NCBI RefSeq assembly: GCF_025725685.1
Contig: NZ_CP107008.1
Location: 248,001-312,000, forward strand
DNA from: Halomonas sp. M4R1S46
Lineage (GTDB): Bacteria; Pseudomonadota; Gammaproteobacteria; Pseudomonadales; Halomonadaceae
Direction: 5' to 3'
DNA: 64,000 nt
A program made the position numbers and the translations under genes. Below the pieces are notes generated by a model that saw only the letters and a list, made by a program, of their open reading frames with translations, had not been told where the DNA came from and ran no database searches. Shown here piece by piece: positions 35,671 to 46,327 of the stretch; within the stretch, counting starts at the first letter, position 1, and each line of letters begins with the position of its first letter.

Positions 35671-38604
35671 TTAGCGGGTGGTCTCGTCCACGGTGACGAT
35701 GACCCGCACGGCGTCAAGGCGCAGCCGCGTGCCCTCGATGGCCGCATCCAGGGCGGCGCGTTCCTCGCGCAGCGCGGCCAGTTCGTCCTCGCGCACCGCG
35801 GGGTTGCGCCGGGCCAGGGCCTCCAGGCGGGTCAGCTCGGCGTCGAGCTCGTCGCGCATGCGGGACTGGGCGGCCTCGACGATGCTCGGCAGCTCGCGCT
35901 CGGCCTCCGCCTCGGCCCGGTCGAGCAACTCGCGGAGCTGGTCGTGGCGGCTCTTGATCAGCTCCCGGGCCACCGCCTTCTTGACCTTCTGCAGGTTCTT
36001 CGACAAGCCGGTGAAGGAGACCTTGGCGGTCAGGTTGGCGCCCGATTCGTCGAGCAGCACCCGCACCGCGGTGGGCGGCAGGAAGCGATTGAGGTGCAGG
36101 CGCTTCGGCGCCGGGCAGTGGGTGCGGAAGACCAGCTCGGCCATCAGTCGGCCGCCGGGAATCGAGGGATGCCTGAGCAGGGCCAGGGCGGTGTTGCCCA
36201 TGGTGCCGTCGAGGATGCGTCCCATCATCTCCCGGGTCAGGGGGTGCTCCCAGGACAGCCGCTGGACGTCGTCCCGGGCCAGGGCGCGCTCCCGGGAGAA
36301 GGTGGCCGAGAAGCCCTCCTCGCCCTTCACCAGCCCCGGCAGGCCGTCGAGCATCTGCGGGCTCGGCTGCAGGTGCAGGATGCCCCCGCCGAGGTCCTGG
36401 CTGTCGACCCCGAAGATGTCCAGGGCCTGATCCAGGTAGCGGGTCAGCGCCTTGTCGGCATCCAGCTCGCGGACCGCGGCGATGGTCGCCTCGGCGCGCT
36501 CCGTGCGGCAGGCGTTGAGCTCCAGCAGGCGGTTGCGGCCGGCGTCGCGTTCCGCCAGGCGGCTGTCGAACAGCTCGCGGGTCTCGCCGATCACCTCGTC
36601 GAGGCTCTCGTCGTCGAGCAGGGCGTCGGCCAGGGCATCGCCGAAGGCCTCGAAGATCTCGCTGCCCAGGCCGTGGGGCGCGCTGAAGGCCTCCATGCCC
36701 TCGTGGTACCAGCGCAGCAGCTGCTCGCCGGGGCTGCCCGTGAACACCGGCACGTGCAGCTCGATGGCGTGGCGCTGGCCGATGCGATCGAGGCGGCCGA
36801 TGCGCTGTTCCAGCTGGTCCGGGTGCAGCGGCAGGTCGAACATCACCAGGTGACGGCAGAACTGGAAGTTGCGGCCCTCCGAGCCGATCTCCGAGCACAC
36901 CAGCACCTGGCAGCCGTCCTCCTCGTCGGCGAAGGCCGCCGCCGCCCGGTCGCGCTCGACCAGCGACAGGCCCTCGTGGAACACCGGGGCGTGCATGCCG
37001 CCCAGCACCCGCAGGCCCTCGGCCAGGCCCAGGGCCGTCTCCCGGTCGTGGGCGATCACCAGCACCTTGTCGTCGCCGAGCTCGGTGAGTCGCTCGAGCA
37101 GCCAGGTCACCCGCGGGTCGAACTGCCACCAGGGCTCGGTGTTCAGGGGGTCGTCGGCGAGCGCCCGGTACATGGTGTCCAGGTAGACCAGCACCTCGGG
37201 GTGGTCGAGGCCGGTCTCGATCAGCAGCTCGTCCAGGTAGTCCTCGTCCCGCGCCAGGCGGCGCAGTACCCGGCGGTAGGAGGAGGGCAGCTCGAGGCGG
37301 GCGACCTGCAACCGACGCTCGGGAAAGCCGCCCACGTGGCGGCGACTGTTACGGAACATCACCCGGCCGGTGCCGTGGCGGTCCAGCAGCTGGTCGCGCA
37401 GCTGGTCCCGGGCCGCGCCGTGCTGCCCGGCGGCGCCCTCCGCATCGGCGAGGGTGTCCAGCAGGGCGAGGCTGTCGGGGTCGTCGATCACGGCGGCGAC
37501 GGTCTCGCGGTCGGCCGCCTCGCCGGGCAGGCGTTCCAGGGCATCGATGGCGGCGGCCACCTCGACGTAGTGGCGCTCCTCCTCCTGGAAGGCGGCGAGG
37601 CTCCGGTAGCGGTCCGGGTCGAGCAGGCGCAGCCGGGCGAAGTGGCTCTCCTGGCCCATCTGCTCCGGCGTCGCCGTGAGCAACAGCAGCCCGGGGGCCG
37701 TGGCGGCCAGGCGCTCCACGCAGCCGTAGCCGGGGCCGACCGCCTCGGCCGACCACTCCAGGTGATGGGCCTCGTCGACGATCAGCAGGTCCCAGTCACA
37801 GGCCTCGGCCTGGGCCTGGCGATGGGGGTTGGCGAACAGCCAGTCCTGGCTCGCCAGCACCAGCTGACCGGCCTCGAAGGGGTTGCCGCCGCCGTGGGCC
37901 AGGCTCTGCTGCTCGTCGAGCAGGGTGACCTCCAGCGAGAAGCGGCGCAGCAGTTCCACCAGCCACTGGTGGGTCAGGCTCGCCGGCACCAGGATCAGCG
38001 CCCGCTCGCCGCGTCCGGTGAGCAGCAGCCGGTGCAGGATCAGGCCCGCCTCGATGGTCTTGCCCAGGCCCACCTCGTCGGCCAGCAGCACCCGCGGGGC
38101 ATGGCGGCGGGCGACCTCGTCGGCGATGTAGAGCTGGTGCGGGATCAGGTCGATGCGCGGACCGGCCAGGCCCAGCGCCGGATTCTGCTCGACCCGGTGA
38201 TGGTGATGCAGGGTGCGGAAGCGCAGGTCGAACCAGTCGTTGCGGTCCACCTGGCCGGTCAGCAGCCGGTCGCGGGCCTGGTCGAACTGCATGGTGTCGG
38301 CGAGCTTCGCCTCGGGCAGCTCGCACAGCTCGCCGGCATCGCTCTCGCCGATGTAGACGATCAGCCCGCCGACCTCCTTGCTGTCGTCGACGGTCATCTG
38401 CCAGCCCTCGGCGCACTCGATGCGGTCGCCGCTGCCGAAGATGACCCGGGTCAGGGGGGCGTGCTGGCTGCTGTAGGTACGGGTTTCCTGGCTGGCGCCG
38501 AAGAGGACGGTGACGCTGCGGGGGTCGCAGTTGAGGATGGTGCCCAGGCCGAGTTCGGCCTCGCCATCGCTGATCCAGCGCTGGCCGGGAGAGAAGTCGC
38601 TCAT
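35671..38604 (-). CDS. rapA: RNA polymerase-associated protein RapA
   Basis: RapA is a Swi2/Snf2 ATPase that binds RNA polymerase and recycles it from stalled or post-termination complexes. The 977-residue protein (E. coli 968) starts MSDFSPGQRWISDGEAELGL, with two Tudor-like N-terminal domains. The helicase core follows: LADEVGLGKTIEAGLILHR (Walker A), VDEAHHLEW (DEAH box), LTATPEQMG (motif III), then ICSEIGSEGRNFQF-type and QRIGRLDRIGQRH (motif VI). It is complete and probably transcribed alone. Confidence 0.95.
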   Translation of the reverse strand: MSDFSPGQRWISDGEAELGLGTILNCDPRSVTVLFGASQETRTYSSQHAPLTRVIFGSGDRIECAEGWQMTVDDSKEVGGLIVYIGESDAGELCELPEAKLADTMQFDQARDRLLTGQVDRNDWFDLRFRTLHHHHRVEQNPALGLAGPRIDLIPHQLYIADEVARRHAPRVLLADEVGLGKTIEAGLILHRLLLTGRGERALILVPASLTHQWLVELLRRFSLEVTLLDEQQSLAHGGGNPFEAGQLVLASQDWLFANPHRQAQAEACDWDLLIVDEAHHLEWSAEAVGPGYGCVERLAATAPGLLLLTATPEQMGQESHFARLRLLDPDRYRSLAAFQEEERHYVEVAAAIDALERLPGEAADRETVAAVIDDPDSLALLDTLADAEGAAGQHGAARDQLRDQLLDRHGTGRVMFRNSRRHVGGFPERRLQVARLELPSSYRRVLRRLARDEDYLDELLIETGLDHPEVLVYLDTMYRALADDPLNTEPWWQFDPRVTWLLERLTELGDDKVLVIAHDRETALGLAEGLRVLGGMHAPVFHEGLSLVERDRAAAAFADEEDGCQVLVCSEIGSEGRNFQFCRHLVMFDLPLHPDQLEQRIGRLDRIGQRHAIELHVPVFTGSPGEQLLRWYHEGMEAFSAPHGLGSEIFEAFGDALADALLDDESLDEVIGETRELFDSRLAERDAGRNRLLELNACRTERAEATIAAVRELDADKALTRYLDQALDIFGVDSQDLGGGILHLQPSPQMLDGLPGLVKGEEGFSATFSRERALARDDVQRLSWEHPLTREMMGRILDGTMGNTALALLRHPSIPGGRLMAELVFRTHCPAPKRLHLNRFLPPTAVRVLLDESGANLTAKVSFTGLSKNLQKVKKAVARELIKSRHDQLRELLDRAEAEAERELPSIVEAAQSRMRDELDAELTRLEALARRNPAVREDELAALREERAALDAAIEGTRLRLDAVRVIVTVDETTR

Positions 38605-38735
38605 GGTGCCTCGGGGATGCTGGGGATCGGTTCTCGCGCCGCTGGCCACGCCCGGCCCTGCGGCGACAGGGCGCGGTATCTTACAGCAAACCCCGCCGCG
38701 GCTTAAGGGCCTGGAGCGCCTTTATCCCCCGGCGC

Positions 38736-39536
38736 TCACTCTGCGTCGAGCCAGGCGTCGAGGGTCGCCCGGGTCAGCTCGCCCACGTGCTGTTCGAGGC
38801 CGCGGCCCTCGGCATCGAACAGCAGGGTGGTGGGCAGCCCCGGGGCGCCACTCGCCACCAGCATCGACTGGCGCGGGTCGAGCAGGGCATGCTCGAAGGC
38901 GAGCCCTTGGTCGTCGAGGTAGCGCACCACCGGCAGCAGGTCCTCGCCCTGGTTGATCACCACCACGGTGACGTCGTCCCGGGCATCGGCCTCGGCCAGC
39001 AGCGGCATCTCGCGCCGGCACGGCGGGCACCAGGTCGCCCAGAGGTTGATCACCACGGTCTGGCCGGTGAGGGAGGCCAGCGCCACCGGTTCGCCCTCGA
39101 GGTTGTCCAGGGTCAGCTCGGGGAGCTCGCGCAGGGCCATGCCGCCGCCCAGCGGCGCCAGGGCCACCAGCGCCAGCCACAGCAGCGAGGCGCCCAGCGT
39201 CAGCCCCAGGGCGCCGAGCAGGGCGCCGAGGCGCTGACGCAGCGTCCAGGCGCTCCAGGCCAGCGCCGCCAGCAGGCCCCAGAGGGCATGGAAGCCCGGT
39301 TGCCAGAGCTTGAGGGCATCCAGGGGCGCGTCCAGATAGCTGGGCAGGTGCGTGGCCACGTGGCCGACCCGGGCCCCGGCGAGCCAGGCGACCACCAGGC
39401 CATTGAACCAGCGGACGTGGCGCCGCCTGGGCAGGCCGAGCAGGAAGGCACTGGCCGCCAGCAGCAGCAGCGCGGCGGCGAGGGCATAGAGGCGTGGCAG
39501 GGGAATGAGCACGGGCCCCAGGGCGATGGCGTCCAT
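38736..39536 (-). CDS. TlpA-family thioredoxin with N-terminal Lgt-like membrane domain
   Basis: The 266-residue protein has two parts. Residues 1-135 are hydrophobic, with about four membrane segments. They include AGARVGHVATHLPSYLDAPL and LKLWQPGFHALWGLLAAL, which resemble the ARxGY...LKxWQGGxxFHGGL core of prolipoprotein diacylglyceryl transferase. The later catalytic part of Lgt is missing. Residues 140-266 form a periplasmic TlpA/ResA-type thioredoxin domain with the redox site WATWCPPCRRE and the cis-proline loop GLPTTLLFD. It probably reduces or isomerises disulfides outside the membrane. rapA is 132 bp downstream; a small membrane protein gene is divergent. Confidence 0.8.
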   Translation of the reverse strand: MDAIALGPVLIPLPRLYALAAALLLLAASAFLLGLPRRRHVRWFNGLVVAWLAGARVGHVATHLPSYLDAPLDALKLWQPGFHALWGLLAALAWSAWTLRQRLGALLGALGLTLGASLLWLALVALAPLGGGMALRELPELTLDNLEGEPVALASLTGQTVVINLWATWCPPCRREMPLLAEADARDDVTVVVINQGEDLLPVVRYLDDQGLAFEHALLDPRQSMLVASGAPGLPTTLLFDAEGRGLEQHVGELTRATLDAWLDAE

Positions 39537-39654
39537 GTCGTGATGGGCTCTCCCGAGAGTCGGGTTCGGCGACCTGCGCCGGACCGGTTACACTGGATGC
39601 ATTCGTTTCGCCAAGCCTACTGCCGGTGGGCGGGGCTGTCATCCAGGAGCATTC

Positions 39655-39882
39655 ATGGCAAGACCGGCCTTCGATACTCTGCGGGCCCTGGCCATCGCCA
39701 GCCAGGCCCTGGGCTTCATCCTCATCATCACCCTGGAAACCCTCATGGGCGACGCCGCTCGTCCCTGGCAGGGCTGGACCCTGGCCGCCATGGTGGTGGC
39801 GGCCCTGTGGATCGCCCTGGTGCGCCTGTACCGGCGCAACAAGGCGCGCAAGGCCTGGGCGCGACAGCGCAGCGATGACTAG
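39655..39882 (+). CDS. Small two-helix membrane protein
   Basis: The 75-residue product begins MARPAFDTLRALAIASQALG. It has two hydrophobic segments (about residues 10-30 and 42-60) and a very basic C-terminus (RLYRRNKARKAWARQRS), which suggests a cytoplasmic tail. CCAGGAGCATTC precedes the ATG. It overlaps the phospholipase-D gene by 8 bp, so the two are translated together. I do not recognise the family. Confidence 0.7.
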   Translation: MARPAFDTLRALAIASQALGFILIITLETLMGDAARPWQGWTLAAMVVAALWIALVRLYRRNKARKAWARQRSDD

Positions 39883-41446
39883 GCTCGCCCGGCGGGGCCC
39901 CCTGGCGCTGGCCGCATGGCTGGTGCTGGCCCTGCTCGCCGGCTGTGCCGGCCCGGCCGTCCCCCGGGAGCACGGGCTGGCGCTGCGCGATGCCGAGATC
40001 CGCAGCACCTGGCTGGGCCAGTGGGCCCGTCAGGCCGCCGCCGACCATGCCGGCCTGAGCGGCTTTGCCCTGCTGGCCAAGGGCGAGGAGGCCTTCGCCC
40101 TGCGCGCCAACCTGGCCGAACAGGCCAGCAAGCGCCTGGACGTCCAGACCTACCTGCTGGGGGAGGGGCAGACGGTCCAGGTCCTGCTGCATCGCATGAT
40201 CGGTGCGGCCCAGCGCGGCGTCGAGGTGCGCCTGCTGCTCGACGACCTCACGGCGGCGGGCCAGGGCGACCAGCTGGCGGCGCTGGACAGTCATCCGAAC
40301 ATCCAGGTCAGGGTCTTCAATCCCTGGCCCCTCGGGCGCGATCACCTGGTCAGCCGGGTGCTGCTGTCACTGCCCGCCCTGGCCCGCCAGCATCGGCGCA
40401 TGCACAACAAGACCTGGATCGTCGACAACGCCGTGGCCATCACCGGCGGGCGCAACCTGGACGACGAGTACTTCAACGCCAGCGAGCCCCGCAACTTCGC
40501 CGATGTCGACCTGCTGGCGGTGGGCGACGTGGTCGATGCCCTGTCGCTGAGCTTCGACCTCTACTGGAACCACTTCCTCAGCCAGCCCCTCGCGCGCTAC
40601 CACACCGCCGCGCCCGAGGCGTGGCGTGAGCTGGCCGCGACGCTGGCGCGCCAGCTGGCCGAGCAGCGCGACGGCGACTCCCCCTACTTCGTCTCCCTGC
40701 GGGCCCGCTACGGGGCGGCCGCCGAAAACAAGCTGTTCCGCGACCTGCACTGGGCTCCGGGCCAGGCCCTGTGGGACCCGCCGGGCAAGGTCGCCGGGAG
40801 TGAGCGCTCGCCGCTGGAGCGGACCCTGTTCGGGGCCCTGCTCGACCAGCTCCCGGCGCTGGAGTCGCGGTTGGTGATCGTCTCGGCCTACTTCGTGCCC
40901 GCCGAGCGGGGAACGACGCTGCTGACGCGGCTGGCCGAGTCGGGCATCCGGGTCGAGGTGATCACCAACTCCCTGGAGGCCATCGACCTGTCCCTGGTCC
41001 ACGGCGCCTATGCCGGGCGTCGCCGGGCGCTGCTGGAAAGCGGCGTGCGGCTCCACGAGCTGCGCGGCCGCCAGCAGCGCGGCGAGGAAGCCGAGATCGG
41101 CATTCCCGGCACCTCGCTCTCCTCGCTGCACAGCAAGGTGGTGAGCTTCGACGACGACCTGGTGTTCATCGGCTCCTTCAACGCCGACCCGCGCTCGGTC
41201 ATCTGGAACACCGAGATCGGGGTGCTGGTCGAGAGCGAGCCCCTGGTGGCCGAGTTCCTCGAGTTCGCCGAGGCGGGCATGACCCCGTCGCTGAGCTACC
41301 TGCCCGGCCTCGATGGCGAGGGGCGCCTCTACTGGCTCACGGAGCTCGACGACCGGCTGGTTCGCCTCGACCGGGAGCCCGGCCCCCTGAAGCAGCGGCT
41401 GGGCTCCTGGTTGAGTCGCCTGTTGGGCCTCGAGATCTGGCTCTAG
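39875..41446 (+). CDS. Phospholipase D-family lipoprotein
   Basis: The 523-residue protein begins with a lipoprotein signal peptide ending LALLAGCAG, so Cys is lipidated and the protein faces the periplasm. Two HKD motifs are present: HNKTWIVDNAVAITGGRNLD and HSKVVSFDDDLVFIGSFNAD, each with HxKxxxxD. This is the layout of cardiolipin synthase-like and YmdC/ClsC-like phospholipases. Lipid anchoring argues against a cytoplasmic cardiolipin synthase; transphosphatidylation at the envelope is the likely role. The start overlaps the small membrane gene. Confidence 0.87.
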   Translation: MTRLARRGPLALAAWLVLALLAGCAGPAVPREHGLALRDAEIRSTWLGQWARQAAADHAGLSGFALLAKGEEAFALRANLAEQASKRLDVQTYLLGEGQTVQVLLHRMIGAAQRGVEVRLLLDDLTAAGQGDQLAALDSHPNIQVRVFNPWPLGRDHLVSRVLLSLPALARQHRRMHNKTWIVDNAVAITGGRNLDDEYFNASEPRNFADVDLLAVGDVVDALSLSFDLYWNHFLSQPLARYHTAAPEAWRELAATLARQLAEQRDGDSPYFVSLRARYGAAAENKLFRDLHWAPGQALWDPPGKVAGSERSPLERTLFGALLDQLPALESRLVIVSAYFVPAERGTTLLTRLAESGIRVEVITNSLEAIDLSLVHGAYAGRRRALLESGVRLHELRGRQQRGEEAEIGIPGTSLSSLHSKVVSFDDDLVFIGSFNADPRSVIWNTEIGVLVESEPLVAEFLEFAEAGMTPSLSYLPGLDGEGRLYWLTELDDRLVRLDREPGPLKQRLGSWLSRLLGLEIWL

Positions 41447-41447
41447 T

Positions 41448-41479
41448 GCCGCCGGCTTGATCCCGGTCAAGCCGGCGGC
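41448..41479 (+). terminator. 13-bp hairpin after the phospholipase-D gene
   Basis: GCCGCCGGCTTGA pairs perfectly with TCAAGCCGGCGGC across a TCCCGG loop, directly after the stop codon. There is no T-tract. Confidence 0.65.
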
Positions 41480-41573
41480 GGCCGGCGTTGCCGGCGAGGC
41501 GGAAGCGACTAAGCTTCTATAAGCAAGGCTCATGCCGGGCCCTTCCCATCGCATCCTGCCAGGGGGTGACACC

Positions 41574-42026
41574 ATGTACACGTCGATCCTCGCGCCCGTC
41601 GACGGCTCCGAGCATTCCGCCAAGGCGCTGGGCGTCGCGGCCCAGCTGGCGCGGGCCTCGTCCGCGTCCCTTACCCTACTGACCGTGGCCGAGTATCCGC
41701 CCGGCAACATGGGGCTGTTCACCGGAGGCACCCCCGAACCCTTCACCGCGGAGGACTGGGGCAAGGTGGCCGACTCCCTCGAGCAGGACGCCGAGGCGGC
41801 CCTGAGGAAGGTCCGGGACAGTGTCGACCTGCAGGGTATCGAGGTGGAGGAGGTGATCCGCCAGGGCACGCCGGCCGAGAGCATCCTCAAGGAGGCCAGG
41901 CATCGCGGCGTCGACGTCATCGTGATGGGCAGCCGCGGGGTCAGCGACATACACGGCATGCTCTTCGGCAGCACCTCCCACAAGGTCAGCCATGTCGCCG
42001 AGTGCACGGTCATCACCGTGGCCTGA
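41574..42026 (+). CDS. Universal stress protein A family
   Basis: This 150-residue UspA-fold protein begins MYTSILAPVDGSEHSAKALG. It ends with the ATP-binding loop GSRGVSDIHGMLFGSTSHKV (GxxGx9GS/T), so it belongs to the nucleotide-binding class. Such proteins are induced in stress or growth arrest; the partner is unknown. AGGGGGTGACACC precedes the ATG. An upstream in-frame ATG at 41532 lacks a ribosome-binding site. Confidence 0.92.
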   Translation: MYTSILAPVDGSEHSAKALGVAAQLARASSASLTLLTVAEYPPGNMGLFTGGTPEPFTAEDWGKVADSLEQDAEAALRKVRDSVDLQGIEVEEVIRQGTPAESILKEARHRGVDVIVMGSRGVSDIHGMLFGSTSHKVSHVAECTVITVA

Positions 42027-42110
42027 TGCCCGGGCACGCGCATGACGCCTATCCGGCGGAAGCCCGTGGCCCGCCTCGCCACTCTGGACCTCCCCCCGAC
42101 GGTCCCCAAC

Positions 42111-42147
42111 GACACGGCCGAACCAGGCAACCTGGTTCGGCCGTGTC
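42111..42147. terminator. Bidirectional terminator between uspA-like and mmsA
   Basis: GACACGGCCGAACCAGG and its exact reverse complement flank a CAA loop, giving a 17-bp perfect stem between convergent genes. Confidence 0.8.
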
Positions 42148-42178
42148 GTCGGCCAGGACGTGACTGCCGGTCATGGCA

Positions 42179-43669
<1,491 letters not shown>

Positions 43670-43705
43670 TGCAATACCTCTAGAAGAAACGAGTACAAGT
43701 TGAGT

Positions 43706-45049
43706 TCAGTCCAGCTCGCCGATGGCCTCGCCGAGAACGTTGACGAGGCGGTCGATCTCCTCGCGCTCGACGATGAAGGGCAGGCCGAGCTGGATGGTGT
43801 CACCGCCGTAGCGCACGTAGACGCCCTTCTCCCAGCACTTCATGGCGATCTCGAAGGGCCGCCGTGCCGGCTCGCCGGGGCAGGGCTCGATCTGCAGGGC
43901 GCCGGCGAGGCCGTAGTTGCGGATATCGCTGATATAACGGCTGCCCTTGAGGCCGTGCAGGGCGTCCTCGAAGATCGGCGCCATCTCCCGGACGCGGCCG
44001 ACCAGGCGGTCGTTCTCGAGCACGTCCAGGGTGGCCAGGGCCGCGGCACAGGCCACCGGGTGCCCCGAGTAGGTGTAGCCATGGGGCAGCTCCATCATGT
44101 AGTCGGGACCGCCCTGCTCCATGAAGGTGTGGTAGATCTCCCCCTGCACGATGACCCCGCCCATGGGCACGGCCCCGTTGGTCAGCTGCTTGGCGACGTT
44201 CATGATGTCCGGTACCACGCCGAACTCCTCGGCACCGGTCATCGCACCCATGCGGCCGAAGCCGGTGATGACCTCGTCGAAGATCAGCAGGATGTCGTGG
44301 GCATCACAGATCTGGCGCAGGCGCTGGAGGTAGCCCCGGGGCGGCGGGATCACCCCGGCCGAGCCGGCCAGGGGCTCGACGATCACCGCGGCGATGTTGG
44401 AGGCATCGTGCAGGGCGATCAGCTCCAGCAGCTCGTCGGCGCGTTCGGCCCCGTGCTCGGGCATGCCACGGGTGAAGGCATTCTCCTCGAGCAGGGTATG
44501 CGGCAGGTGGTCGGCGTCGACGCCTTGGCCGAACAGGACGCGGTTGGCGCCGATGCCGCCCAGGCTGATGCCGCCGAAGTTGACCCCGTGATAGCCCTTG
44601 GACCGGCCGATCAGCTTGGTCTTGGTGGGCTTGCCCTTCTTGCGCCAGTAGGCGCGGGCGATCTTCAGCGAGGTATCGGCGCTCTCGGAGCCGGAGCCGG
44701 TGTAGAACACGTAGTCGAGGCCCTTCGGGGTCAACTGGCGGATCCGGTGAGCCAACTCGAAGGCCTTGGGGTGGCCGTACTGGAAGGCGGGGGCATAGTC
44801 CAGCTGGGCGAGTTGCTGGCTGACCGCCTCGGCGATCTCGGGACGGCCATGGCCGACGCCGCAGGTCCACAGGCCGGAGAGGCCATCGTAGATCCGGCGA
44901 CCGTCGGCCGCGGTGTAGTAGCTGCCCTCGGCGCTGACGATGATCCGCGGGTCGCGCTTGAACTGGCGGTTGCCGGAGTAGGGCATCCAGTAGGCATCCA
45001 GCTGCTCGGCGGTCAGGCCCGCGGTCTGCTGGGGAGAACGATCTGACAT
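43706..45049 (-). CDS. Omega-amino acid (beta-alanine):pyruvate aminotransferase
   Basis: A class III PLP aminotransferase of 447 residues, close to the size of characterised beta-alanine:pyruvate transaminases. Features are WMPYSGNRQFKRDPR near the N-terminus, YTGSGSESADTSLKIARAYW for the cofactor phosphate, and IFDEVITGFGRMG (the PLP-ring aspartate). The Schiff-base lysine is in MNVAKQLTNGAVPMG. The ATG at 45049 (AGAGGG upstream) is preferred over one 21 bp earlier. It makes malonate semialdehyde for mmsA. A LysR gene is divergent. Confidence 0.9.
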   Translation of the reverse strand: MSDRSPQQTAGLTAEQLDAYWMPYSGNRQFKRDPRIIVSAEGSYYTAADGRRIYDGLSGLWTCGVGHGRPEIAEAVSQQLAQLDYAPAFQYGHPKAFELAHRIRQLTPKGLDYVFYTGSGSESADTSLKIARAYWRKKGKPTKTKLIGRSKGYHGVNFGGISLGGIGANRVLFGQGVDADHLPHTLLEENAFTRGMPEHGAERADELLELIALHDASNIAAVIVEPLAGSAGVIPPPRGYLQRLRQICDAHDILLIFDEVITGFGRMGAMTGAEEFGVVPDIMNVAKQLTNGAVPMGGVIVQGEIYHTFMEQGGPDYMMELPHGYTYSGHPVACAAALATLDVLENDRLVGRVREMAPIFEDALHGLKGSRYISDIRNYGLAGALQIEPCPGEPARRPFEIAMKCWEKGVYVRYGGDTIQLGLPFIVEREEIDRLVNVLGEAIGELD

Positions 45050-45110
45050 GGCAGCACCCTCTGTGGTCATCGTCTAGTTGGTGGCTGTGCAGGGAAGCGT
45101 GGCTCAGGGG

Positions 45111-45179
45111 GGGGGCGCTAAGTTAAATCTGGTCTTGTTGAATTTCATGTAAGCGCCAGCTTAACTTTATTGCGCCCCC
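45111..45179. promoter_or_regulatory. Long imperfect dyad in the aminotransferase-lysR spacer
   Basis: Three arms are symmetric about position 45145: GGGGGCGC (45111-45118) with GCGCCCCC (45172-45179), AAGTTAA (45120-45126) with TTAACTT (45161-45167), and CTGG (45129-45132) with CCAG (45156-45159). It lies midway between two divergent starts and is the likely LysR binding region. Confidence 0.6.
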
Positions 45180-45220
45180 GGCATAGGCTGCGGGAGACAC
45201 ATCACCGCGAGGGAGAGGCC

Positions 45221-46141
45221 ATGACACGCCGCAAGGAGGCCCTGACGGGACAGCTCGGCGATGCGGACCTGCGGCTGCTGCGTATCTATCGCACGGTCGT
45301 GGAATGCGGTGGCTTCTCCGCCGCCGAGGTGGCGCTGAACATCAGCCGTGCCGCCATCAGCATGGCGATGAGCGACCTGGAGACGCGGCTGGGGGTGCGG
45401 CTATGCCAACGCGGCCGCAGCGGGTTCGCGCTGACCGACGAGGGGGCCGAGGTCTTTGAAGCCACCCTGCAGCTGCTGGCGGCGACGGAGGGGTTCCGTA
45501 CCCGCGTCAACAGCCTGCATGCCTGGCTCAAGGGCGAGCTGAACATCGGCATCACCGACAACCTGGTGACCATGCCTCAGATGCACATCACCGATGCGCT
45601 CAGCGCGCTGAAGGAGCGCGGCCCCGACGTGCGCATCAACATCCGCATGATCCCGCCCCACGATATCGAGCTCGCCGTGCTGGATGGCCGCCTGCATACC
45701 GGGGTCGTCCCCGCGATCAAGACCCTGCCCGGGCTTGACTACCTCTCGCTCTACGAGGAGACGTCGCAGCTCTACTGCGCCGGCGGCCATCCGCTGTTCG
45801 ACGCCGAGGCCGTGACGGATGAGCAACTGGCCAGCAGCGATGCGGTGACGCCGGCCTATGCCCAGAGTCCGGAGATCAAGGCCCGGCATGAACCCCTCAA
45901 GGCCACCGCCTCGGCCACGGACCGGGAGGGCATCGCCTTCCTGATCCTCACCGGCCGCTTTATCGGCTACCTGCCGACCCATTTCGCCGAGCGCTGGGTG
46001 CGGGACGGTAGGCTGCGTGCCCTGAACCCGGGCTCCTGCCGCTATGTCACCCGCTACAGCGCCATCACCCGCAAGGGGGCCCCACCCAATCGGGTCCTGG
46101 AAAGTTATCTCGAGGCGCTGGGCCAGCTGGTGGGGGGCTGA
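45221..46141 (+). CDS. LysR-family transcriptional regulator
   Basis: The 306-residue protein has the N-terminal winged helix (LRLLRIYRTVVECGGFSAAE, then LNISRAAISMAMSDLETRLG) and a periplasmic-binding-like effector domain. GGGAGAGGCC precedes the ATG at 45221. Its divergent position and the shared 69-bp dyad indicate that it controls the beta-alanine aminotransferase-mmsA pair, probably in response to a substrate of that pathway; the effector is not known. Confidence 0.88.
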   Translation: MTRRKEALTGQLGDADLRLLRIYRTVVECGGFSAAEVALNISRAAISMAMSDLETRLGVRLCQRGRSGFALTDEGAEVFEATLQLLAATEGFRTRVNSLHAWLKGELNIGITDNLVTMPQMHITDALSALKERGPDVRINIRMIPPHDIELAVLDGRLHTGVVPAIKTLPGLDYLSLYEETSQLYCAGGHPLFDAEAVTDEQLASSDAVTPAYAQSPEIKARHEPLKATASATDREGIAFLILTGRFIGYLPTHFAERWVRDGRLRALNPGSCRYVTRYSAITRKGAPPNRVLESYLEALGQLVGG

Positions 46142-46327
46142 CTCGAGCCTTGGCGACTGCCAGGCCCTGTGGCAGGCGCTCGCCGATGCTCGCTGGGAAG
46201 CCGCGTGACAAGGAGGCGCGGATCATCGCCACACGCACGAGGCTCCGGAGAGCGTCGCCGAACCCCGTCATCCACAGGGTGGGGAGGGGAGGCCTGCCTG
46301 GACGCCACGGAGCAAGGTCTCCCCGGG

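Noticed and set aside
35665..38706. 1013-codon open frame opposite rapA
   Set aside because: High-GC antisense shadow of a recognised gene with no motifs and no ribosome-binding site.
43706..45049. The aminotransferase as the missing arginine transaminase AruH
   Set aside because: It is a class III omega-aminotransferase paired with mmsA, while AruH is a class I enzyme; the beta-alanine role fits better.
46142..46327. Short frames between lysR and the amidase
   Set aside because: Several overlapping frames exist on both strands, but none has homology, a ribosome-binding site or coding-like composition.
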